A stretch of DNA of 64,000 nt from Adiantum capillus-veneris (GCA_014529385.2 CM043960.1:124909543-124973542), one strand, 5' to 3'; shown: positions 1 to 12,176, counted from the first letter of the stretch. Notes: generated by a model not told the origin, from the sequence alone. Numbers and translations are program-made.

Positions 1-640
1 AGTGGGGCGTTTCTTACAAGGCTTTTGTTTTTTAGCATCAGAAATTGTCGCTAAAGAAGCTTTAAGGACCCATTTGTATGTTTTCTTCGTTATATTAGGA
101 TGGGTCTTGTGTCTCTCAAGCTTTGTTTCAACTACAGAAGTTGAATCTCTAGAGAGTTGGGCTATAGGGACATATGGTTCAACCTCCTAGACATGCACTG
201 TTTTGGGTTGTATTTTCTTGGGAGGCGATATCTCAGGGGCTATCACTTGAGTGGCAGGGCTAAGAGTTGGTTTCTGTGTTGTGACACTCCCCGTCCCATA
301 ATCAATAATGCATTTAGTCGCTATCATCCACCTGCATCCTAGGTTTATATTTCCTTCCATAGTTCCAGCAGGCATGACCAAAAAGTCTTGAGCTACAACC
401 CTGCTGTCATAAGTGACAGAAGTGTGCCAGATTCCAAAAATTGTAGTTTTTTCCTTGTTGACATCCTTGACTTGGATAGTACTCTCAAATAGAGATGGCT
501 TTCCCAACTCACACCACACTCCATATGACAACAAATTATATTTAGCACCCGTGTCCAATAAGGCGTTATATAGCACTTTCCCATAGGTGCTATTTAGCTC
601 AATAGGGTATCATAGAGGTGTGTCAGAGTCCAACCAATCA
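1..640 (-). pseudogene. Retropepsin-like coding relic of an LTR retrotransposon, running off the left edge
   Basis: On the minus strand a reading frame carries the retropepsin signature LLDTGAKYNLLS near 550, followed by a beta-rich stretch and a conserved-looking NINLGCRWMI segment. This resembles the flap and C-terminal part of gypsy aspartic proteases. A charged lysine-rich tail continues towards position 1, so the parent element extends out of the window on the left. In a retroelement this domain would cut the gag-pol polyprotein. No LTR, reverse transcriptase or integrase lies next to it here, so family assignment is limited to LTR retrotransposon, probably Ty3/gypsy. The relic has at least one break. 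Confidence 0.6.
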
Positions 641-1028
641 TCCTCTATTTAAACGTGAAATGCATGTGTAACTCTAAGGTTGGCCTCTTGTTGGCATCTT
701 ATTCGTTGTTGTCACTCCTTAGCATTAGGGAATTTGGGAGGTCATTTGGAGGGCCTTCTAAGAAAATACAAATTTTTCCTTTCTCTCTGTAGAAAATTGG
801 TGTGGTAAAAGAAAAGGTGTCCTCATTAACCGTTCAAAAAGTGTACTTTGAAGTGGATTCTTTTCATAGAGTCATAACGGCCGTAATGATTGATGGAATG
901 TGCCTTTTCAATTATATTGAATGCACCTCGTCATATAACAAGGAATTTCTTTTCCATACGATGTATGCAATAGGTAGTCTAGGAAGTAATGGTGCTATAC
1001 CCTTTCGTTTCTTGATTTTCTTGTATTC
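641..1028. other. No gene seen
   Basis: I see no convincing coding or repeat signal between the protease relic and the transposase-like relic. A terminal inverted repeat for the latter could lie here, but I could not find a matching one on its far side. Confidence 0.4.
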
Positions 1029-3750
1029 ATGGCTTCTTCATCCACCACCTCAAACCTTCTCACTAAACATCATAAATATCATCTACACATTGATTTGAGT
1101 CCTGAATATGAGCCTTTATGCAAGCAAAGTAAAACAAACATAGTAGTAACACAAACAAAGAAAGCAAGACTTAGAGTAGAAGGAGCAAAACACATAGATT
1201 TATGGACAAATGGCTCCCTCTATCCTTTGAATCCTATGACCAATGCCTCCCCTACATTTGTAAATCAGACTACTTTATTGACCTTTGTAGGTGACAGATA
1301 GAATGGTTTACTTGGCTACTGCAAAGCTCTAACTGGGAATTCTGAAATTCAGAAAAGCATGGTTCACCATCAAGCAAAGGAGATTATATGACTTTCTACT
1401 TTGCATTGTGAGGACCAAAAAACCCTTTTGCAATGCACACAAGAAATACAAGTATTGCAAGAAAAAGTGTGTAACTTACAAAGGAAAGATACCAGCTTAG
1501 GTACTCGTGTGCAAAAGAAGAGACTACGGAATCTTGAAACCTTGAAGGTTGGCTTTGGAGGTCTCAAGAAAAGAATACAAGCATTGAGGTCAGGATTGTG
1601 AACCTTTTAGTTTACTTCAACTATACATTGTTTTTTCTTATGTCTATTATATTTCTATGTAGACATGCTATATATCTATACAAAGAAGACATAGATCCAA
1701 AGGCAAATGTAGGAAATTAGTTGAAGCCTTTGATAACAAGTGGTCTCTCGCAAAGGATATAATGCATGACAAAAAGTACAAGGTTTTGCAGAGGGATGTT
1801 GTTGACCGTTTTATTACAAAGAGTGCAATGCTTGTAAGTGAAATATATTGCAAACTTGACTCCCTTGGTGTGAGTAAGAGAGGATACTCAACTATTCAAC
1901 AGTCTATCTCCTCCTTTTTTGTGAAGAATGGAATAAATTCTAAACTTCTACCAACAACAGCAAGTGTCTGAAAAGAGAGAATTCAACTCAACCATGCACA
2001 TACAAATTTCATTGGATGTCCCTTTCATATTGATGGTATTTATAGATCTCAAGGATCAATTGTAACCTATGATGAGTACAACAATATCTTCATGGACCTC
2101 ACTTTGTTGCAAACTAAAATGGTTGAGTTCTACAATGTAGCATTTGAAGAGACAGGTGGAGTTCTGCATTTTGTTTTGAAGCTAGATGAGTGTGAGATCC
2201 TCAAAGAGAAGAAGCTAGAATGAGTCACAATAACATTAATGAATAGGGCTCTTTCAAAATGCCCCACTGATGATCCTTCATACTTCAATGTTCAATCAGA
2301 AACAAACATATGGTGGCTTGGTGCTTTTCAGGTATTCCATTTCCACTTTGTCTTCAGCTTTGGTGAGCCCTCTTGAGATAAAATTTAGATGTACTTTAAC
2401 GTCTCATGCCGATTTAATCTTGAAGGTAAAGAAAGAAGACCACAATATTTAATATTGGGTGTTCCATAAAACCCATATCCCTGATATCATTGACAAATAA
2501 ATGAATCAAGAAAAGGTGCTGGTTGTCAATGGGAGGGGAGACTTTCAGGTCCAATGGCATCTTGCAGGTGACCTTAAAACTTTGAAGTGTATGTATAATT
2601 GTGGAATGGGTGCTATGATAAAGGCTCCATGCTTGTATTGTATGGAGCCTGCATAGACGATGGACCCAAAATTGCGGAGAAAGGCACCTACTCGCCACAA
2701 TGAGGATCCCAATTTCCACCCAGTTCTAGATATTCCACTTGCCAATGTCCACATTTTTACAATGCATGCTCTTTGCAGAATTGTGGAGAAGTTGGTGCAT
2801 TTGTACATTGGGTTTGCTTTGAAAATCAAGAACTCAAAAGAACAGAAGGTTGCGGTGGTGGCGCTTGAACTGGTTTTTTCAGAGATGGGTCTCTATGGGG
2901 GCAATGTGAAAATGCAGCGGGATAAGAAGAGGTCAACCAATGATAAAGATGTACCTTGCAAACCATCTATTGGTGGGGTCAAGGCACATCGTTTTTTATC
3001 AAAACCAATAGTCGTCAAAGACAAGAATCTAACCAAGCGTGGAAGGATATATCAGTCCACTTATGTCAGCAAAATTGAGTTTCAGCAATGGAAAAATCTC
3101 CATATGGCAGTGAAGGACCAGGAGCCCACAACTCGCAATGCCAAGGGTGAAGTGTGGCATTCCATCAATGTGCTCTTTCAGATGTGTGACAAAGATGAGT
3201 GGACACAAAATGATTTAAACAAATTTAAGGAGAAACTTAAGCTACTAAACAAAACATTTAGGTCAGCTTGGACTGAAACTCAGATTACTCATTACATGGT
3301 ATTGTTAACGAACACTTTTAAATGATAAGGGCTAAAAGGTTGTTTAAAATTCTTGACAACTTGTCCTATTTGCAACACATCATTTTCAATCACTTACCAT
3401 ACTTCATTCAAAAGTATGGAAACCCAGGCATATGGAACACCCAGGGGTTGGAAAAGTCTCATTACATGGCAAGAAATGCATATTTCAGACACACAGGTCA
3501 TGGAGGCTCTTGAGATAAGGCAAACAGTTTGAAAGAGTTGTTCGAGTGGTTTGATCGCAGAATCCTTCATCAACTGCAGCAAAAACATGTATTAGACTGT
3601 TCGGCAACAACACAAGCAATTAGGAATTTGCAACAAAAGAAACAGGAACGAGTAGAGGCATTCAACAACTCCAATGCTCATGAAGGCCAAAGAAAGTGGA
3701 GAGAGACAATGCAATATGGTAACCATAGATGGATCAAGAGATTTTGATTT
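1029..3750 (+). pseudogene. Decayed transposase-like gene (large, probably RNase H-fold, DNA transposon)
   Basis: An ATG at 1029 opens a 90-codon frame, and coding-like sequence continues in several frames to about 3747. The best part is 2480-3750. It has WHLAGDLKTLKCMYN, then a CLYC pair about 15 residues later, then IPLANVHIFTMHALCRIVEK, and near the end a segment around 3370-3510 reading HLPYFIQKYG, QGLEKSHYMA and YFRHTGHGG. From memory, this order (D-rich segment, CxxC, H-containing amphipathic stretch, then H-x3-P-x-F ... QGLEK ... RxTxH) is shared by a large family of transposase-like proteins common in invertebrates, fungi and protists. The frame is interrupted several times; some gaps might be introns, but stops inside otherwise good stretches favour decay. 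No terminal inverted repeats or target duplication were found, so the superfamily name is left open. Confidence 0.55.
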
Positions 3751-3814
3751 TAGATAACAATAAGTACAAGAGATTCCTAATGAGCTAATAGATACAATAC
3801 AAGTCACAAGCCTC

Positions 3815-4760
3815 TCAACTTGAAGACATTTTGTGGATATCTTTTGGCACATTTCCCTTGTATCGGATCATTAAATGTTTGCCATAATCTAAGAGTTCAT
3901 TTGGGTTTTGTTTGCCCAAAGTGAGTGCCATTGTTGTGTATGTGTAATAATAAGCTGCATGACCACCAGTATACCCCGAACAATATCCAAAACATTTTGT
4001 AGCAAAAACCTTATCGACGAGGATAACTTTGTTTGCATTCTGTGGTAGCATTGGTCCACCTAGGAAGCGTGAGAGCGTCTTGAGGAAAAATGTTGCTGTA
4101 CTTCCCTCTAGCGACATTCCATTGTGAAAAAATAGTGTTGGTGCCTCATAGAGTCTAGGAAGGTATTGTCCTAGTGCTGCATCCCTTCCACGATACTCTC
4201 TTGTCCGATGGCGAAGAAAGTCATCCTTTTCAGCAATCCATGACTGTACATAAAAGTATGAGCTAGAGAAAGACAGTGACAACTAGATTTTTTATTTTTT
4301 TATTTTTGTGGGTTTATCATGTAGCTCTCATCTTGCATGTATAAAGTCATCCTTCCATAGGTCCAATGACCTCGTGGACCCTTGTGCGGGACGCGTAAAC
4401 CAGTCCTCTACTTCCTGAGTACTGGTTGATGGCCTGAGGTTCTTTCTAATATCTTGGAATGTGGCCTCATCTGGGAGTGTCTCTCTATACTTTTCTACCT
4501 TGTCAAAGCAAAGTTTGAGGCAGTCCATTGGGTTACTAGAGGTTTCCATTGCCTCGTCTACTGTCATTAGATACAAATCCACTCCTCCCCTCTTGAAATT
4601 TGGAGAGTGTTGCAAGTGCAAAGTCCTCCCTTAAAGAACAAATACTTTGAATGTCATGGAGGAAAATGTAAGATCTCTCACCAAAATTGAAGTCTGGCAG
4701 TCCAGAAAGCATCAATGTGGCTTGTTTCTCATTAAAGCCAGAGACATCTAAAGGTTCAAC
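3815..4760 (-). CDS. Unidentified spliced gene, last three exons
   Basis: Three exons fit together in phase on the minus strand: 4760-4682, 4629-4337 and 4243-3815 (stop at 3817-3815). Intron junctions are a CCAG acceptor before 4760, a GTGAGA donor after 4682, a TTTAAG acceptor before 4629, a GCAAGA donor after 4337 and a TGTACAG acceptor before 4243. The middle intron is only 52 nt, short for a plant, and the last uses a GC-AG pair. Together they encode about 265 residues with no internal stop. The product is soluble-looking and aromatic-rich, with EAPTLFFHNGMSLEG and CFGYCSGYTGGHAAYYY as distinctive stretches. I do not recognise it. It converges on the transposase-like relic with about 65 bp between stops, so it could be a partner gene of that transposon, or a host gene. 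The upstream exon is split by element A. Confidence 0.55.
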
Positions 4761-5269
4761 CTGGAACAACAAAGATTGGCAGTCATGTAGCACAAGTCTC
4801 TACCCAAAGGCAAGAAGTCAAAACAACGCGCCAACAAAAGCCTATCAAAACTAAAGGTGCTACAATCTCCACATGGATATCTCATCTTCAACTAGAAAGC
4901 AAGGCTTTTACAATGATAATCATTAGGTCTAGATATCGAAGCCTAGTGTCCATCAAGTCATCAAGCAAAAGGAGCAAATGCAAAGGATGGTCACACAAGG
5001 AACAAATACAAGGTGGGTTCCAAAATTGCCATTGGAAACTCAATTACAAAGAACCACATACCAATAATTCTAGACAAATACAATGGATTTGTACAATAAT
5101 TTATTTGCTGTTGAGAATAAATTTTGTACAAGGTAGTGATGAAAACAAAGTATAACATGGGAGAAAGTAATCCCTAAGTCTAGAGTGATGCTGCTTCAAG
5201 GTAAAAGATAATCCTCATGTCCACAACCACATAGGACAATATGTTTTTATCAAAGAATGTAGTCCTCAC
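4761..5269 (-). other. Intron of the unidentified minus-strand gene
   Basis: On the minus strand this 509-nt stretch begins with GTGAGG directly after CAG (strong donor CAG|GTGAGG at 5270/5269). It ends with a pyrimidine-rich GTTGTTCCAG acceptor at 4761. Both flanking exons are phase 0. No coding sequence is seen within it. Confidence 0.55.
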
Positions 5270-5276
5270 CTGCCCC

Positions 5277-6199
5277 TGTTAGCAGCATAGCTAACACGGA
5301 TACCATTTTTTGGAGTTCTCTTTGTAAAACACTTATTATTTTGATAAATTGGGAATATTGTAACTCCTATTTTCTCGGATAAACTCTGTAATTTATGAGC
5401 CGGGCTACAAGCTTCCAGATTGTATCAGCCTGCCATTACCCATCTTTGGTAGAACTCCCAGATTATTAGTTTTGACCACCAAAAACCTTGGCTAAGGTAT
5501 AAAAGCCAATTTTTGTAACTTAATTTTAAGTTTTGGATAATGAAATACACAGAGTGAGCTAATGGCGCTCACTCCTCTCCTTCTCACACTTCTTACTTTC
5601 TTCCTGGTTGTCGCATTGCAGTCGCGTTTGTTGCATTGCAACCGTAGGTAAGAGCTCTACGCATTGACGTAAGCAGTTGACAGTAATTCGTAGCTTTTGG
5701 CATCGCCGACCCGCGGCCTAATTTCATCATAACTAGGAATTTACACTTTCAAATAAAAAACTAAGCATAGGTGGGGTATTGGGGCATCATTGCTAAAAAA
5801 CATTTAGATGCATTCTGGGTCGAAAATGACTAGGTTAGAAATCCACTGCTATTAATTATCACGATTTTGGAACTTGACCTAAAGTGGGGTTTGAGACCAT
5901 AAGCATGTGTGCTTAGGTCTTATAAACATGTCGTAGAAGTTTCGTTATGTTTGGATGTCATTTGATGCTGTAATGATGTGGTTTGTTTGCCAATGAGCGA
6001 TTGCCTTTTGGTGATTTCAGTCACTTGAGTGTAGCTTGAGTTAGATGCGAGTTGTTAGTTGTTTTCCGAGAGATTGACAACCTCTTGTAGTCTCTATGCA
6101 CTAGTCGAGCCAGATTCATCCCATGGATTGACAAATTAATCGTGGTTCTCGCTAATACTATAATAAGATAAGATGGTGAGGTTAAACATGCGTCCCACA
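5277..6199 (+). repeat. 5' LTR of element A
   Basis: It starts TGTTAGCAGC and ends CCCACA immediately before the PBS. The first roughly 490 bp and the last roughly 70 bp match the 3' LTR at 21195-21750. A TATA box lies about 220 bp from the start. The middle part here (about 5765-6130) has no counterpart in the 3' copy. Confidence 0.85.
5498..5505 (+). promoter_or_regulatory. TATA box of the A 5' LTR
   Basis: TATAAAAG sits in the context GGCTAAGG-TATAAAAG-CCAA and is preserved in the 3' LTR at 21416-21423. Its position about 220 bp into the LTR fits a U3 promoter driving the element transcript. Confidence 0.6.
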
Positions 6200-6201
6200 T
6201 T

Positions 6202-6219
6202 TGGCGCCACTTTCGAGGA
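6202..6219 (+). other. Primer-binding site of element A
   Basis: TGGCGCC follows the LTR end after two bases. This is the same start as the PBS of element C (56283), where the full plant Athila/Tat-type sequence TGGCGCCGTTGCCGGGGA is present. Here the downstream half differs. Confidence 0.65.
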
Positions 6220-6264
6220 TCGAAGAGACCTAAACTAGGGAAAAACACGTGAGTCTTGTGAAGT

Positions 6265-6318
6265 TATCCTTTAACTTCCTCTAGGATTGCCTATCCTTTA
6301 ACTTCCTCTAGGATTGCC
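6265..6318 (+). repeat. 27-bp tandem duplication in the A leader
   Basis: Two adjacent copies of a 27-bp unit beginning TATCCTTTAACTTCC lie at 6265-6291 and 6292-6318. They lie just after the PBS. Confidence 0.8.
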
Positions 6319-6920
6319 TAGAGTTCAAAACTTTCTTTTAGAAACCGCATAGCTTAAGATTGTCGTCTTTTGTTGTGTAGAGTTAGCTTGGAAGTAATCA
6401 TACTTGCTGAGTGCCTTTAGGATTGTAGGATTGTAGAAATAGATTAGGGTTTTGAGAATGATCGGTAAACGAGACAAGTCTTAAAATTAGTGCTCAGAAA
6501 ACCATAAAAGACAAGAAAACGAGTGTTTATGGACACTTTTCACAACCCCATTGCATGAGAATCTAGGAGTAGGGTAAGTAGAATCCGAGGTGGATTTCAG
6601 AACATTGCTCTCTCTCAAAGAATCAAGTGTGATTTATTATTGGAAGTTGCAGAATTTCAGGTCTACGGCTAGAAATAGCACGAAAAGACTCAAAACCACT
6701 CAATCCGATTGGAGAGTAAGCTTAAAAGTTGTTTGAACTAGTTGGTAAGCTCAAGGACACTTCGAGGTAAAAATTTCAAGAGTTGGCCAAAACTCAGATT
6801 ATTTACTTTTTCTTGACATTTTAGGCCAAATTAAGTATTGACTTAATTCATAGGCTTAAAATAGCTCATGTAAAGACTGTCTTTGAAAAATTGTAAAAAA
6901 GTGTTCATTTCAAGCCTGAA

Positions 6921-7794
6921 GTTAATAATCGTGATTATTAACTTTCTGCTCCAAATTGACCAAGGTTCATACCATTGACTCATTGCATGTGTACAAACAA
7001 CTTTTGTAAAGGCCCAAAAGATTTGGATCACCAAACTGACAAAAAACTGGGTAAAAACTAAAGTTTGTACTGACTTTTTGAATCTTGAGTATAAAATGAA
7101 TAAAATTTATCCAAACTTGTTGAAAATTGATTCATAGACTTATATTGATGTGATAAACATATGTACATGTTCAGTTGACCAAAAAGATGCAAAAAGTTTC
7201 CAGTTGTAAATAATCGTGATCATTTACATTTGCCCTATTTTTCAACTTTTTGACCAAGTCAGCATACCACTAGTTTTATCGTGTTGTAATAAGCCCACAA
7301 ACCAAATTTGGTAAAGATTTGGATCACTGGATTAAAAATTGTGACCAAATTTGCAAAGTTAGTATGTGGATAGAAAATTGGTGACCATTTGACAAAAAAT
7401 TGTCCAAACTTGATGAAACTTGGCTAGTGACCTAAACTTGAGGTGCTTAACAAATCTGTGTCAAAGTTGGGACAAAAAGTTACAAAAATTTAGCTGGAGT
7501 AAATAATCACGATTATTTACATCTGCTTCAAAACTTGATAATTTTTCATATTTGAGTATATCACAACGTCAAGCATATCAAGTAGACCCCACAAATCAAT
7601 TTTGGTGAAATTTGGATCACAAAAGTGAGACTTAAGCCAAATTCTTAAAATCAGAGTCTGCTGACACAAAACAGTTGATAAACTTGATCAAATTTTGTCC
7701 AAACTTGTCCAAGGACTTTAACAGGTTGTATACTTGTCAAACCAATCCCAAAAGTGCAAAAAACTAGCAAAAGTAAATAATCGCGATTGTTTAC
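6921..7794 (+). repeat. Four diverged repeats of about 285 bp, each with a 22-bp palindrome (A leader)
   Basis: Palindromes lie at 6921-6942, 7206-7227, 7499-7520 and 7773-7794. Each has arms of the form GTAAATAATC and GATTATTTAC around a two-base centre (GT, GT, AC, GC); the first has TTAA in the arms. The arms are perfectly complementary at 6921 and 7499. Start-to-start spacing is 285, 293 and 274 bp. Between palindromes the sequence is degenerate but alignable, for example a recurring ATTTGGATCAC phrase about 100 bp downstream. The block is therefore an old tandem array in which the palindrome has stayed far better conserved than the rest. Three more copies lie after pol at 16900-17499. 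Confidence 0.9.
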
Positions 7795-8165
7795 TACTGC
7801 TACCCAGGGACATCAATTTTGACTTTTGAACTTGTAAAGTGTTAGACTAGCATAATACAAGGCCACCGGGCAATTTTGGGATCAATCAGATTAAAATTGG
7901 TACATGTTCACTTAGTTTCCAGGTTGTAGATTAAACCTTTGATTTTTTGCTAAAGTCGAATCTGAAAGTCTGTTTGACTCCCATAGCACGATTTGAAGTG
8001 ATACACATAGACCAACCACTAGAGTTAGCAAAACTCTACTGTCTTTATAGAAGAATAGCTAACTTGATCAAATTTGTACAGGAATCAGGTTGTAGACGAG
8101 GAATCGACAATTCAGCAGAGATTGCAATAAAGTCAAGTGGAAATTGACGATCGGTCAATCCAAAG

Positions 8166-8335
8166 GTAAGTACTCTATCTAGGGCTTCATATGTCTATAT
8201 GAACCTTAGATCTGGTCGGTTATTAGGAAATCTAGGCATACTCGGAGAAACCTCCAATAGAGTATCCATCGAAGAAAGCGTGATTTAAGGCAATTCCTTG
8301 CACACAATTCTTGAAGAAGTCTTAGACTTTTTTAG
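8166..8335 (+). other. Candidate leader intron of element A
   Basis: CAAAG|GTAAGTACT is a near-perfect donor at 8165/8166. A pyrimidine-rich stretch ending TTTTTTAG at 8335 is a reasonable acceptor 14 nt before the gag ATG at 8350. Splicing is known in some plant Tat/Ogre elements, but a leader intron here is only inferred from the two sites. Confidence 0.3.
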
Positions 8336-8349
8336 ATTCAACTTCTGAA

Positions 8350-10951
8350 ATGTCTTCTTACTCGACTCACTCGGAAACCGGAACGACAATGTGCTATAAG
8401 CATATACTCTCTTTTTATAAGACTAACCACCATGGAGCCCAGGTTTACTTGGACCCTAACAAGGAGTATGCTATTTGCATTGATGACCATGGTATTGAGT
8501 TCGAAGAAGAGATTAGGGCAAACAAACAAGGAAAAATGCACATGGACAGAAATGGAACTCAGTATGTACAAGTCAAAAACCCCGATGTGGTAGACAAATG
8601 GGGGTTAGAAGTAAACACCATAATCCCAGATATGTCAGCAAAAGAAGGACCACCAACTTTAGAATTCAAGGGATACGATCAAGTAGATTTGAAGCCTTTG
8701 AAACGGCTTAGTACGGATAATCCTAGGATCGGAGTCTATTGCTGGGAAGATAGAAACATAAAAGATCTTCTGTGGACTTTGCATGCCAAACCAGGACAAC
8801 TAATGGCCATGAAGATCATCTATATCTTCCAGATCAAAGATAAGGGATCAACAAACCTACCAACCTACCTGTTTAGGGATTGTTATATCAACAACTTTGT
8901 TATGATGACTCTTGAGGAGGTAGAACAAACCAAATACCAAGGGTATTCCATAAGGGATTGGATATTGGGACAAGGACAAAAAAAAATTCCAAGAGATGAA
9001 CACCGCGAGAGATCATCTGAGAGTAATGTTAAGAAACCATAAACCACCTCATCACGTAGAAAACTGGGTGACACTAAGGCCAGTCCAGGGCTACATGAGT
9101 CACTAATTCCAATAGACTGGTTTGAAGGACTCGGAATAGTAACAACTGCCAGGAGACCAGGAGTTGAACCAAACAGACGTGTCAGACCAGCCGATTTTCA
9201 GAAATGGGTCAAAAAATACAGTGGATCAAGGGATCCATATGACCACTTAGCAAGCTTTAAGCAAGTGCTAAGAGCAGAATGTAATGTATATTCGACTTCC
9301 ATACTCAATTTGAGGGGTTTGGAATGACTTTAGAAGGAAAAGCATTGACATGGTTCCAAAACATTCCACCAAGGTCAATCATGGACTTGAACACATTAGC
9401 TCAAGAATTTGTAGCTGCTTGTTCCAAAACGGGGATCAAACATAATACGGTAGCTCAAATCTACAGCTTTAAGCAGAAACATGGTGAATCTGTTAGGGAT
9501 TGTGCAACTCGAATGAAACAATACATTGCAAGATGCCCAGGGCTAGAGATACCTGCAGAAGAATGACTTGTATCATTGTTTCTAAAGGGACTACTAAACA
9601 AAGAACTTCATGCTATACTCGATAGTAAAAAGCATACAACCCTAGAAGAGTGCGTGTCAGGTGCTATTGACTTAGGAGACAATTGTGATATTTTTAACAA
9701 AGAAGATGTCCCTAAGGATAACCAAAGCAAGAAAACAACATCCACTAAACCAGCACAAGTGGGAATGGCTGCTGCAGCACCACTTTCAGCCATAGAGACA
9801 TGCTCAAAAGGATGAATGACATGATGAACAACATGCAAAAAGCACCTATGAGGGGACCAGGACAAGGGATACCTCAACAGGTACAACCAATTAGGCCACA
9901 AAAATGGTGTGCAATTGAGGGTAAATGGACCAACCATGAGACCCATGAGTGCTACTTCAGACCAAAGTATAATGGGAATGTTCAATATGTGCCCATGAGG
10001 CCACAAGGACAACCCATGTACAGATATCTGCCTAATATGGCCCAAGCTCAAAGACCACCAATGGGTATGGAAAGACCTCAACCTGTGTTGGGTCAACAAC
10101 CTCCGTACCCAGGACATAATGCAGTGTCTGTAAAGTACATGCACTCCAAAGGAGTCATAGATGAACAAGCATTAGTACTTGTTACACCCTATGCGAAGCC
10201 TAGTCCCATCTACAGTAATGGTAGAAGGAGATTGGTATAATTCACATCCACCACCAATGGAAGAAACTGTGACTTATGCTCCACCAGAGCTTGCACCAAT
10301 GTATTATGTAGCTAATCAAGGTGTTAGACCTCCCATGGCTAGACCCATGATTAAGCCAAGAACGGGAAATTGTCACAACTGTGGTGCTGATGATCACTGG
10401 AAAAATGAATGTCCAGAGTCTGACAGAAACCTCAAGCTAGTTGAAGCCTATTGCACACAATGTTGCAAAAAGGGAGGACACTTTTCAAAAGATTGTCCTA
10501 AAAATCCTTTAAACAAGGGTAAAACAGTCGTGAACGTAGTCCAAGTGATACCTAGTAGCTCATCAGAGAGTGAACCAATTGTTCTAATCAAGGTAATCAC
10601 TAGAGCCCAGGCCAAGAAAAAGAAACACAACTCCTCTGATGATTTGGAAAATACGAAAGGTTCCTCTCAAAGATCAAAAGAAGAAAAAGCAAAAGATATG
10701 AGATGAGAAAACAAAAACAACGGGTTGAAATTGAGGAGAAAGCAAAAAAGCTATTCCAAGAAAAGGTAACAGAAACTGGAAGTGAAATCAAGGAAACAAC
10801 CGTGAAATCTGGAGGATCCATTCTGGTTGATAAAATTTTTGAGTCTATTAACGCAGCCTTGGAAGCCTATCAAGCAGGTCTTAGAGCCGGCCAAAACATG
10901 GAGCGCAAATGGAAAACTATCCTTCTCCAGACATGGAAGCAGCTAAGCTAG
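8350..10951 (+). pseudogene. gag: Element A gag region
   Basis: The region starts at the first good ATG after the leader (MSSYSTHSETG). The N-terminal part, about 230 codons, is related in position but not obviously in sequence to that of element C. From about 9180 to 9660 comes the retrotransposon gag (capsid) domain, with GKALTWFQNIPP, EFVAACSKTGIKHNT and IYSFKQKHGESVRDC; the matching C segment is strongly similar. A KWCAIEGKWTNHETHECYF segment at about 9903-9960 is also shared with C. Two CCHC zinc knuckles (CHNCGADDHWKNEC and CTQCCKKGGHFSKDC) lie at about 10370-10500. A charged, coiled-coil-like tail follows. The gag protein would build the particle and bind genomic RNA. Several breaks are present. 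Confidence 0.85.
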
Positions 10952-11564
10952 AAGCTTATCAAAATCATGCAAGAAATGCTGGAAAAACAAAAACCCAAGC
11001 TTGAAAGTATCACAAAATCTGAAAAGCTTGTGGTAAGAGACACTAAAGAAAAATCTGACGTGGTGGCAGAACCCCACCTTGAAACAAAAGAACTAGAACT
11101 TATAGTGCCAGCGAAGATGCTTTAGACGGAATTCCATTCATAGAGGAAGACTGACCAGGACACTTATGGGAAAAAGTTAGAGAGATCAATGATGGGAGCC
11201 TAACTCTAAAGTCAGCTCCTATAGAGGAAGTTTGATTGGATAACCTACCTTTTGATGTGAACATGGATGTACAATTCTTGTACGGGGATTGCGGATCTGA
11301 GGCTTCAGGAATGTTGAAACCATTGACCTTGAAAACATTACCTTCTTACTTGGGGGATAATGAAGATGAATCCATAGTGTGTAAGACCACTCAAGTAAAA
11401 AGAGCTGAATAGACCCTAGAAATAGACAACATTCATTCAATCATTTCTACACCCATCCAATGCACTCTTACCTTGGGAGAACTGTTAAAACTCAGACCAT
11501 ACTTATGGAATGATCTATAGAAAACCCTAGAGAAGGTGGGGATAACGGGGTTAATCTCAAAAAA

Positions 11565-12176
11565 TTGGGAAAATTGAAAAACAAAATGGACAACAAAGAG
11601 ATTCGATCTGTTCCAATGAACAAAGTTGGAGAATATTACGAAGGGGAAGAAGGAAACACCACCTTTCCTATGAAATATAATGACATTGAAACCATGGCAA
11701 TACTGGATAGTGGAGCAGGCACAGCCACAGCCACAGCCACGAAAGCAGTATGGGAATCCTGGGGACAATCAACCATTAGACAAACTCGAATGAAATTGCA
11801 ATTGGCTGATGGACACATTGAGAGACCATTAGGGCTGATTGAAAAGGTGATAGTTAATTCCTGTGGAATTGAATATCAGCACACTTTTGCCATAGTAGAC
11901 TTTGGGAAAAAACTCAACTATGAAATCATATTGGGAAGACCTTTCATGCGACAGGTACAACTTATCCAAGATTGGGGAAACAATTATCTGTACTTGAAGA
12001 AAGTGGGATCTATAACAAGAGTAAATCTAAAGGATCACACTTACAGAGATGTCTTGAAAACACCCATACAAGATTTTGATTCAATCTCTTCGACTGAAAC
12101 TAAGCTTCCATCCTGGTTTAACAAAGACACTCCTATTTGGATGTGTGGAGCTTCAGAAAATGGGAGTTTAAAATGA
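11565..12176 (+). pseudogene. pro: Element A protease region
   Basis: The retropepsin signature AILDSGAG is seen at about 11697-11720, followed by a beta-rich segment and EIILGRPFMRQVQLI, the usual C-terminal ILGRPF hallmark of plant gypsy proteases. Directly after the active-site loop a short CAGCCA-type hexanucleotide repeat encodes alternating Thr-Ala. A linker of about 700 bp with charged residues leads into RT. The domain would process the gag-pol product. Confidence 0.8.

Noticed and set aside
802-1098. 98-codon plus-strand frame before the transposase-like relic
   Set aside because: No motif; it overlaps the better-supported ATG frame at 1029 and looks random.
6921-7794. Regularly spaced palindromes resembling a CRISPR-like array
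   Set aside because: The spacing is about 285 bp, the units between are related to each other rather than unique, and the array lies in the leader of a eukaryotic LTR element. It is a decayed tandem repeat.
9608-10168. Minus-strand 186-codon frame opposite the gag of A
   Set aside because: Shadow of the Pro/Gln/Met-rich gag linker on the plus strand.
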